Below, piece after piece: positions 1-5,447 of a DNA stretch of 7,480 bases. The position numbers were made by a program, and so were the translations under genes. The notes under the pieces were generated by a model. That model made no database searches and was not told the DNA's origin. It was given only the letters and a program-made list of their open reading frames with translations. The DNA lies in the NCBI GenBank assembly GCA_003557805.1, contig PWNY01000136.1, forward strand, positions 1 through 7,480, read 5' to 3'. Position 1 is the first letter of the stretch, and each line of letters starts with the position of its first letter. The stretch comes from Bacteroidales bacterium. Its GTDB lineage: Bacteria; Bacteroidota; Bacteroidia; Bacteroidales; UBA7960.

Positions 1-2
1 AA

Positions 3-155
3 GAAGCAGGGCCTTTTTTAAAAAAATACAGATGGGCTTCTATTAATAAAGAGTGTAATAAAAGAGGTTTATTACCAGGGTTAATCTATAGTTTTGGCAC
101 ACTTTTAGAAATTTCCGGGAATAAAGTAAAATCAGTTATTTCAAGAAGGGCATAA
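3..155 (+). CDS. C-terminal 50 codons of an unidentified gene (5' truncated by the window edge)
   Basis: Reading from base 3, this frame stays open for 50 codons and stops at TAA 153-155; the other two forward frames stop early (at about 19 and 44). The visible protein tail starts EAGPFLKKYRWASINKE, continues through a short hydrophobic stretch (GLLPGLIYSFGTLLE) and ends in a basic tail (KVKSVISRRA). Such basic, partly amphipathic tails are common at the ends of glycosyltransferases and other membrane-associated enzymes in polysaccharide loci. That would suit the neighbourhood, but no diagnostic motif is present and the family cannot be named. The gene has the same direction as everything downstream. 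A chance open frame is possible but less likely, given its length in AT-rich DNA. Confidence 0.6.
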   Translation, partial: EAGPFLKKYRWASINKECNKRGLLPGLIYSFGTLLEISGNKVKSVISRRA

Positions 156-286
156 TTAGATATTGTATTTACAATTTGATGATAATATTTAACTTATAAA
201 ATAATTGAAAAAAAGAATTGTAGTAAACGAAATCAATATTTAGGCCAGATAATTTTTTCATCTTTCTTGCAAAATTTGAAAATCAA
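156..286. other. AT-rich intergenic leader before the first sulfotransferase
   Basis: This 131-base non-coding gap holds no convincing gene. It contains a perfect 6-base inverted repeat with a 2-base spacer, ATTGTA-TT-TACAAT at 162-175, seven bases after the preceding stop codon. That could be an operator-like palindrome or chance in AT-rich DNA. No GC-rich hairpin followed by a T-run (a classical terminator) is seen, and no Shine-Dalgarno sequence precedes the ATG at 287. Confidence 0.4.
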
Positions 287-1087
287 ATGAAAAGAATAAT
301 TTACATACTAGGTTTAAGCCACAGTGGTTCTACTTTGATAGAGTATTATCTTTCAAGTTTTGAAAAAAGTATTGGAATTGGAGAGGCGTATAAAACGATG
401 CATGCTTTTCAAGATGGTAATTTTAACAGGTTTTCAGAATTTGACCGAAATAGAATAAAAAATATATCATTTTGGCAAAAAATGGCAGATTCAGCAAAAG
501 AATACAAAAATGCTAAAGAGCATTATATTGCAATGTATAATTATATTCTTAACTCTGAAGAGTTTTCTAAATATGATCTTATCATTGATTCATCTAAGAA
601 ACTGGAGGGTTATAAAGTATTATCAGAACACTTTGGTGATCAGGTAACAGCTATTGTTCTTTATAGAGACTTGCGAGCCTGGATTATATCATCGATAGAA
701 ACAAACATAAGAAAAAAACGCACTAACGGTTTTGGAAGTAATTTTAAATACTGTTATAGATGGTATAAAGAGCACTTTTTTATTAATCGTTATATCAAAA
801 AATCTAATAATAAATATTTTAATTTATCGTATGATCTATTTTGTTTAGATTTTGAAAATGAAAATGAATACATCAAAAAAAAATTGGATTTAAAATCGAA
901 TCCTGACTTAAATAAAACAAATAGCATAAACCTTCTGGGTAACAGAATGAAGAAAAAGGCAGAGGTCAAGCTTGAGATAAAATATGACTACAGATGGATG
1001 TACAGAAGTGAGTGGCATATGCCTTGGTTTTTAGTACCGGTTGTAAAAAAAGTTAATAAAGAAAATGTTTGGAAAACCTTTTCTTGA
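287..1087 (+). CDS. PAPS-dependent sulfotransferase family protein
   Basis: A cytoplasmic enzyme predicted to move a sulfuryl group from PAPS to a hydroxyl or amine, here most likely on a glycan. The N-terminus has the family's 5'-phosphosulfate-binding P-loop, LGLSHSGSTLIEYYL (residues 8-22), right after the first beta strand. DSSKK (101-105) matches the Asp-Ser-Ser-Lys element of many bacterial sulfotransferases. VLYRDLRAWIISS (124-136) is the 3'-phosphate-binding motif, with Arg127 and Ser135 at the canonical eight-residue spacing. A tyrosine-led element follows (SYDLFCLDFE, 181-190), then NLLGNRMK (215-222), resembling the GN-x-R element of the family, and DYRWMYRSEW (234-243). At 266 residues it is a normal length for a one-domain member. 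The ATG at 287 lies 13 bases from the end of a TTTG-rich leader, with no Shine-Dalgarno sequence; it is chosen because the P-loop strand starts at once. The acceptor is unknown. Confidence 0.85.
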   Translation: MKRIIYILGLSHSGSTLIEYYLSSFEKSIGIGEAYKTMHAFQDGNFNRFSEFDRNRIKNISFWQKMADSAKEYKNAKEHYIAMYNYILNSEEFSKYDLIIDSSKKLEGYKVLSEHFGDQVTAIVLYRDLRAWIISSIETNIRKKRTNGFGSNFKYCYRWYKEHFFINRYIKKSNNKYFNLSYDLFCLDFENENEYIKKKLDLKSNPDLNKTNSINLLGNRMKKKAEVKLEIKYDYRWMYRSEWHMPWFLVPVVKKVNKENVWKTFS

Positions 1088-1346
1088 TAATTAATTAAGA
1101 GAGCTATTTTTTTGTATGTGGGTTTTAACCGGTTGCGAAAAAATGACTAGATTTGTGATCTCTTAGACTCAAGATAGAGTTAAATAGAGACAGGCAATGT
1201 TAACCAAAGAATTTGAGCAAGTGAGGTTGGAGGCAATGAGCAGTTTTAAGGTGTGTTATAAATCGGAGATACACGCTCTTGGTTTAGATAGGAATCATGT
1301 TTTTATGTTGGCTTGAACACAGCAATTAAATAAAATAATTATTTTA
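1088..1346. other. Intergenic region with a degraded transposase-like fragment
   Basis: This 259-base gap is the longest in the window and separates the two sulfotransferases. It begins with TTAATTAA and a T7 run near 1107-1113 without a stable hairpin before it, so a terminator is not supported. Its second half holds the 39-codon open frame listed separately. The last 30 bases are almost pure A/T and lead into the ATG at 1347 without a Shine-Dalgarno sequence. Confidence 0.5.
1197..1316 (+). pseudogene. Possible remnant of an IS200/IS605-type (Y1) transposase TnpA
   Basis: A 39-codon open frame from ATG 1197 to TGA 1314-1316, with an in-frame stop TAG at 1185-1187 just upstream. Its pattern, EFEQVRLEAMSS (residues 5-16), then SEIHALGLDRNHVFML (23-38), resembles the middle of IS200-like transposases. 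In those a helix is followed by a strand of the type EIGxDxDHVHFL, which carries the HUH metal-binding histidines. Here only the first histidine remains (His34); the second position is Phe36, so the site would be dead. The frame ends where the transposase core should continue, and the flanks contain no recognisable catalytic tyrosine region. This is recognition by eye over a short stretch. A chance open frame or an unrelated small peptide remains possible. Confidence 0.4.
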
Positions 1347-2168
1347 ATGTTAAATGAAAAAACTATACTTCTATATGGTTTCAGAAGAGGTGGGACGAAT
1401 ATCACATGGAATATTATGCAATCTCATCCCTACATAAGTTCGCCTATCTATGAAACGAAGGAGCTTTTTTATAGATCAAAAAGGTTAAAAATAATTTATA
1501 AATTAAATCATTATTGGTCAGGAAAAAGAATTGTTGATAAAGAACTATTTAAATTTAAGATGGATAATCTTAACCATGTTGATAATAGATACAGTTCAGA
1601 AGGTGAACTTTATACTAAAGGTCAATTAAAGAATTGTGCACTATGTATGAAATCTGTTAATGAACAAATGATTTATACTGATGTTATTCTAAAAACTTAC
1701 CCGGATTTATACTTTATTGCACTGACGAGAAATGGTTATGCACTGGCTGAAGGATATATAAGAAGAGGAATGAGTGCTTCTGATGCTGGTAAAATATATA
1801 ATCGTATTTACGAAGAAATAAAACGTTTATCTAATATTATATCAAAATATAAATTAATTAAATTTGAAGATGTGGTAGAAGACCCATTTGGGATTTCAAA
1901 GGAATTGTTTCAATTTGTAGATGTGAATCCTAAAGCTTTAAAAAAACTACGCTTTAAATCAAAAAAAGTAGTCAGTGAACAGGGGAAACATAAAATCAGG
2001 TTTGGAGAGGAACATCGAAAATATTGGGTAGACGAAGATAATGTATCTAATATAATTGATAAAAAAATTGGAGAAAAACAGATCAGATTACTGTCTTCTA
2101 AAGATATTAAATCTTTTAACAGAGAGGCAAAATCTGCACTGCTATATTTTGGGTATGATATTTTATAA
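1347..2168 (+). CDS. Second, divergent sulfotransferase family protein
   Basis: A 273-residue protein with the sulfotransferase P-loop directly after the first strand: LLYGFRRGGTNITWNIMQ (residues 8-25), the expected site for the 5'-phosphosulfate of PAPS. The 3'-phosphate-binding region is YFIALTRNGYALAEGY (122-137). It keeps Arg128, but the position eight residues later, normally serine, is Gly136. IKFEDVVEDP (171-180) is the typical [KR]-[FY]-E-D-hydrophobic element with the following Asp-Pro. KHKIRFGEEHRKYW (214-227) resembles the basic, Trp-ending segment seen late in the family, and the chain closes with LLYFGYDIL, a common type of sulfotransferase ending. It is little like the first sulfotransferase outside these motifs, so it is probably not a recent duplicate and may act on another position or sugar. 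The ATG at 1347 is preceded by A/T only. An ATG at 1354 is out of frame. Confidence 0.75.
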   Translation: MLNEKTILLYGFRRGGTNITWNIMQSHPYISSPIYETKELFYRSKRLKIIYKLNHYWSGKRIVDKELFKFKMDNLNHVDNRYSSEGELYTKGQLKNCALCMKSVNEQMIYTDVILKTYPDLYFIALTRNGYALAEGYIRRGMSASDAGKIYNRIYEEIKRLSNIISKYKLIKFEDVVEDPFGISKELFQFVDVNPKALKKLRFKSKKVVSEQGKHKIRFGEEHRKYWVDEDNVSNIIDKKIGEKQIRLLSSKDIKSFNREAKSALLYFGYDIL

Positions 2169-2271
2169 TTAAGTGTTTAGCTTATTTTAGACAAGTAAGA
2201 ATTGTTTGGCAATATAATTATATTTATGTGTAATAAATTTAAATAATACCTATAATTATATATTATATGTT
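2169..2271. other. AT-rich spacer, no gene seen
   Basis: A 103-base gap made almost wholly of A and T. An ATG at 2267 opens only a two-codon frame before TGA and cannot start the next gene. No terminator hairpin and no purine-rich ribosome-binding site are visible. Confidence 0.4.
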
Positions 2272-3036
2272 TTGATAGATAAATATCATAAAAAGAAATT
2301 TAAAACTAATAAAGCAATTTTTGAAGTAAAAGATAATATTCTGAAGAAAGAGTATTTTAAAACTGGAGATGCTGCTCGTGATTTTAAATTATTAAAGGAG
2401 GTACAGCGACAATATCAACCACAAAAACTTAATTCTTGGTTTTATCGACCATTAGAAGTCTATTGTAATCCAACAGCAAATTCTATTGAGATGGAGTATA
2501 TTCCATGTGAAACGATTCGAAAGGTATTTTCAATAAATAGAAAACCCCAATTATACTATCATATGGGGAAATGGCTTGGTATTCTTCATAGGTCTACAGA
2601 GAAATCCGAATTTACGCGGGTTATTGCATTCAGAGATTTTTCAGATGTAAACTTTTTATTAGATCTGAATGAAAAAGTAGCAGTTGCTATTGATCCAGGT
2701 AATTATAAAAAAATGTTGAATCATCCCAGTATTTCAATTATGACTGGTGCATTTTCGATTCAGAGGGGAGTTTTAAAAGTTAGTAATAATTATATAAAGG
2801 TCTGGCTATCTCTTTATTATTACTTATTTGGTTATTTAAAAGGGTGTGGCAGACAGTCTTTACCATTACTTGACAAAGGAATCAAAGAAGTATCAAAGAG
2901 ACAAAAGGTATTTTGGCATATTAAAAAAAAGATGCCATTTAAGGAAAAAGTGGTTCGGACTGGAGAATTAATATTATTAATAGTAAATATAAAATTTATA
3001 TCGTCTTTTTTAAGAATTAAGATGCGGACCCATTAA
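2272..3036 (+). CDS. Small kinase-fold (APH / lipopolysaccharide-kinase-like) protein
   Basis: A 254-residue protein read here as a protein-kinase/APH-fold phosphotransferase. The visible C-lobe signature is FRDFSDVN (residues 120-127). Asp122 would be the catalytic base and Asn127 a metal ligand, in the D-x4-N spacing of HRD-type kinases and Kdo/LPS kinases, with the usual His replaced by Phe120. IDPG (140-143) follows at the right distance as the DFG-equivalent metal-binding Asp141. EMEYIPCETI (73-82) looks like the hinge between lobes and HMGKWLGILHR (97-107) the helix before the catalytic loop. In the N-lobe, ILKKEY (23-28) could carry the ATP lysine; a glycine-rich loop is not obvious. 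In polysaccharide loci such kinases phosphorylate sugars or lipid-linked glycans, but the substrate here is unknown. The start is TTG 2272: no in-frame ATG or GTG lies between the upstream stop at 2215-2217 and residue 74. Confidence 0.65.
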   Translation: MIDKYHKKKFKTNKAIFEVKDNILKKEYFKTGDAARDFKLLKEVQRQYQPQKLNSWFYRPLEVYCNPTANSIEMEYIPCETIRKVFSINRKPQLYYHMGKWLGILHRSTEKSEFTRVIAFRDFSDVNFLLDLNEKVAVAIDPGNYKKMLNHPSISIMTGAFSIQRGVLKVSNNYIKVWLSLYYYLFGYLKGCGRQSLPLLDKGIKEVSKRQKVFWHIKKKMPFKEKVVRTGELILLIVNIKFISSFLRIKMRTH

Positions 3037-3052
3037 TAACCTGATTGACATA

Positions 3053-3075
3053 GTTTCAATTTAATTTGTTTCAAT
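3053..3075. repeat. Short direct repeat GTTTCAAT x2 upstream of the first GT4 gene
   Basis: GTTTCAAT occurs at 3053-3060 and again at 3068-3075, a 15-base period, in the 64-base gap between the kinase-like gene and the first GT4 gene. A TTGACA hexamer lies just before it at 3045-3050, but no clear -10 box stands at a 16-18 base distance. It may be a regulatory site or chance in A/T-rich sequence. Confidence 0.25.
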
Positions 3076-3100
3076 AATTAAAAACTGATTTAAATAATAG

Positions 3101-4252
3101 TTGTCGGATAATAAAAAGATTCTCATTTTTTTAGGTTCATTAACCAGTGGAGGCACTGAACGTGTAGTCGCAACTCTTAGCAAATATCTTGCTCAAAATA
3201 ATTTCGATGTAACTGTCGTGACTCTCGACTCTACAGAGCGGGATTTTTACAAACTTGATAACAAAGTGCAAAGAATTGCGATGGATGCGGCAGGTGCAAC
3301 TGCCGGAATAGACAAAGTATTTAAAAATTTACTGCGTATTTATCAGTTTAGAAAAATTCTCAAAAATCATAAGCCCGATATTATACTGGGTATGATTACA
3401 CGGCATGCAGTTATAGCCCTGATTGCTTCTGTTGGTTTGCAGGTTAAGGTAGCGGTATCAGAACGAAATTATCCGGAGAAAAGGAAAAACCATTCGATGT
3501 GGGAGTTTTTAAGAACTGTTTTTTACCGGTTTGCGGATATGCATGTTGTGCAGACAAACAAAATTGCTGCTTGGTTAAAAAGTAATACCGGTGCAAAAAA
3601 TATAAAGGTTATTCCAAATTCTATTTCTTGGCCTATCGAGAGATTTGAACCCATCCTGCAGCCCGAAAATTATATACAGCCTGCAGAAAAATTAATTCTT
3701 GCCGCCGGTACACTAAAACATCAAAAAGGTTTTGATTTATTGCTGGAAGCTGCAAATAAATTTCTGCCCGATTATCCCGATTGGAAAATGGTAATATTGG
3801 GTGAAGAAAAAAATGAATCGGGCAGCAAAGGACTCAGGAAAGAATTTGAGAAAAAAGTTGCAGAAAATGGGATAACTAAACGTATTTTACTTCCGGGGAG
3901 GGTTGGAAATATCGGGGATTGGTATAAGGCTGCAGATATCTTTGTATTAACTTCGAGATTTGAAGGATTTCCTAATGTATTACTGGAAGCTATGGCTTCA
4001 GGATGTGCGTCTGTTTCATTTAATTGTGATACAGGCCCCTCCGATCTAATCAAACATAACGAAAACGGTATTTTGATACCTCCAGAAGATATTGAAATGC
4101 TGGAAGCACAGATACGGTATATGATTGAAAATCCAATATTCAGGCAGAAAATATCAGATAAAGCCATAAAAGTAAGAGAGTTCTATTCGGAAGAAAAAGT
4201 TCTCGGAGAATGGACAAAAGTATTGGAAGAACTTGTATCTTCTGAAAATTAA
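3101..4252 (+). CDS. GT4-family (GT-B fold) glycosyltransferase
   Basis: A 383-residue retaining glycosyltransferase predicted to add a sugar from a nucleotide-sugar donor to a lipid-linked glycan at the cytoplasmic membrane face. The N-terminal Rossmann domain opens with KKILIFLGSLTSGGTERVV (residues 5-23); the GG-[AT]-ER motif is typical of GT4 enzymes of the AmsD/PglH-like group. SERNYPE (120-126) and IPNSI (171-175) follow before the inter-domain linker. The C-terminal donor domain begins at about 198 with AAGTLKHQKGFDLLLEA, where Lys209 is the expected phosphate-binding lysine. It carries the E-x7-E motif in FEGFPNVLLEAMASG (287-301), with Glu288 and Glu296. TGPSDLI (311-317) and NGILIPPED (322-330) complete it. 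The start must be TTG 3101: the codon immediately before is an in-frame TAG (3098-3100), and the next in-frame ATG is at residue 61, inside the fold. Sugar specificity cannot be read from the sequence. Confidence 0.92.
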   Translation: MSDNKKILIFLGSLTSGGTERVVATLSKYLAQNNFDVTVVTLDSTERDFYKLDNKVQRIAMDAAGATAGIDKVFKNLLRIYQFRKILKNHKPDIILGMITRHAVIALIASVGLQVKVAVSERNYPEKRKNHSMWEFLRTVFYRFADMHVVQTNKIAAWLKSNTGAKNIKVIPNSISWPIERFEPILQPENYIQPAEKLILAAGTLKHQKGFDLLLEAANKFLPDYPDWKMVILGEEKNESGSKGLRKEFEKKVAENGITKRILLPGRVGNIGDWYKAADIFVLTSRFEGFPNVLLEAMASGCASVSFNCDTGPSDLIKHNENGILIPPEDIEMLEAQIRYMIENPIFRQKISDKAIKVREFYSEEKVLGEWTKVLEELVSSEN

Positions 4253-4328
4253 ATCGTTAGAAATCAACTAAAAAATTATATCAGTTGCGTGTCTGTTGAA
4301 GAGTTAATAAAGTAAGTCAGTTACTTCA
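4253..4328. other. Spacer between the two GT4 genes
   Basis: A 76-base gap with a weak CAACT...AGTTG inverted pair (about 4265-4286) and, next to the following start codon, a stem-loop listed separately. No T-run follows either structure, so read-through transcription is more likely than termination. Confidence 0.3.
4310..4326 (+). promoter_or_regulatory. Candidate stem-loop just before the second GT4 start codon
   Basis: AAGTAA (4310-4315) and TTACTT (4321-4326) are perfect reverse complements with a five-base loop, GTCAG. The stem ends two bases before the ATG at 4329, so in mRNA it would cover the ribosome-landing region. The stem has only one G-C pair and would be weak, so a regulatory role is speculative. 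Confidence 0.25.
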
Positions 4329-5429
4329 ATGAATATTTTAATGATATTACCCTATTTAAAAGCCGGAGGTACTGAAAGGCAGGCAAGTTACATCTCCAAT
4401 TACTTATCAAATAACGGCCACCAGACTGACATTATCAGTATTGAAAATGAGCCTGCTTTTGAATATTTATTTGATAACTCTGTTACATATCTAAATTCAA
4501 AAAACTCATTTATTTATTTAATTAAGAATATATTTTTAATAATTAATAAAATTAAAAGTTATGAGACAGATGTAATTATCAGCCGGGCATGGAATTCTAA
4601 TTTTATTTCAATAATAGTTTCAATAATTACAAGAAAGCCGGTTGTAGTTTTCTTGTCCGGGTCAATAGATTTATCTGGCAGTAGCTCTGTTAAGCGTTTT
4701 ATACAATCTTGTTTAATTAATAAAGCGGCGAAAATCATTTCAGTTTCTGAAAAGTCAAAAAAAAATTGTATGAAATGGCTGAACGTGCCGGAAGAAAAAA
4801 TTAAAATTATTTACAATGGCGTTGATACGGATTTATTAAATAAGTTAGCTAATGAACCAGTTGATATTCCTGAAGAGTTAAATCAGGATAGTTTTAAAAT
4901 TGTATTTGTTGGGCGCTTAATTCACAGAAAGGGCCTTGATGTGCTGCTAAATGCCATTGCAAAAATGAATGGGAATAGAAATAACGTAACTTTGAGTATT
5001 ATTGGTTCAGGTCCCGAACAAGAAAAATATCAACAACAAGCAGATACACTCAATATTCGTAACAAAGTGTTTTTTTTGGGAGAAAAAAGCAATCCATTCC
5101 CATATATAAAATATGGCGACATATTTGTTATGCCGTCCAGAAGTGAGGGGTTTCCAAATGTGTTATTAGAGGCGATGGCTCTAAAAAAACCTGTTATTTC
5201 CAGTGATTGTGAATCAGGCCCAAACGAAATATTAAATGACAAAAACGGTATCTTGTTTCCGGTTGGTGATTCAGCTTTACTTAAACAGGCCATAGAGGAA
5301 TTTTTAGATTATCCGAATTTAAAAAAAGAATATGCAGAAAAAGCATATCAAACCGTTATATCCAAATTCAACCTTAATCACCAGTTAAAGGTTTTGGAAG
5401 ATGAACTAAAAAATATTAATCAAGTTTAA
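4329..5429 (+). CDS. GT4-family (GT-B fold) glycosyltransferase, second copy of the subfamily
   Basis: A 366-residue retaining glycosyltransferase, expected to act in the cytoplasm or at the inner membrane surface on a growing glycan. It starts with MNILMILPYLKAGGTERQA (residues 1-19), the same GG-T-ER opening as its upstream neighbour. ISVSEKSKK (137-145) and IYNGVDTDLL (161-170) lead to the donor domain. That domain begins at 190 with KIVFVGRLIHRKGLDVLL, where Arg196 and Lys201 are the expected phosphate contacts. SRSEGFPNVLLEAMA (270-284) holds the E-x7-E pair Glu273/Glu281, and CESGPNEI (294-301) and NGILFPVGD (306-314) follow. The N-terminal half is very A/T-rich compared with the motifs. 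The ATG at 4329 fits the beginning of the first strand exactly. A run of nine A bases lies inside the gene at 4757-4765. Confidence 0.93.
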   Translation: MNILMILPYLKAGGTERQASYISNYLSNNGHQTDIISIENEPAFEYLFDNSVTYLNSKNSFIYLIKNIFLIINKIKSYETDVIISRAWNSNFISIIVSIITRKPVVVFLSGSIDLSGSSSVKRFIQSCLINKAAKIISVSEKSKKNCMKWLNVPEEKIKIIYNGVDTDLLNKLANEPVDIPEELNQDSFKIVFVGRLIHRKGLDVLLNAIAKMNGNRNNVTLSIIGSGPEQEKYQQQADTLNIRNKVFFLGEKSNPFPYIKYGDIFVMPSRSEGFPNVLLEAMALKKPVISSDCESGPNEILNDKNGILFPVGDSALLKQAIEEFLDYPNLKKEYAEKAYQTVISKFNLNHQLKVLEDELKNINQV

Positions 5430-5447
5430 TTTAGTGTACAAATACTT

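Noticed and set aside
1088..1130. Rho-independent terminator after the first sulfotransferase
   Set aside because: The T-run at about 1107-1113 is not preceded by a stable G/C-containing hairpin.
2272..3036. The kinase-like gene as an APS kinase supplying PAPS to the sulfotransferases
   Set aside because: APS kinases have a P-loop of the G-x4-GK-[ST] type near the N-terminus; none is present here, whereas a protein-kinase-like D-x4-N loop is.
3045..3073. A standard sigma-70 promoter built on TTGACA at 3045-3050
   Set aside because: No acceptable -10 hexamer stands 16-18 bases downstream, and this AT-rich, possibly Bacteroidota-type sequence may not use that consensus.
3772..4167. Reverse-strand open frame of 131 codons opposite the first GT4 gene
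   Set aside because: It lies wholly opposite the conserved GT4 donor domain, its protein has no recognisable motif, and forward-strand coding explains the openness.
5030..5293. Reverse-strand open frame of 87 codons opposite the second GT4 gene
   Set aside because: It mirrors the same conserved motif region as the frame opposite the first GT4 gene, which is what a shadow of two related genes would do.
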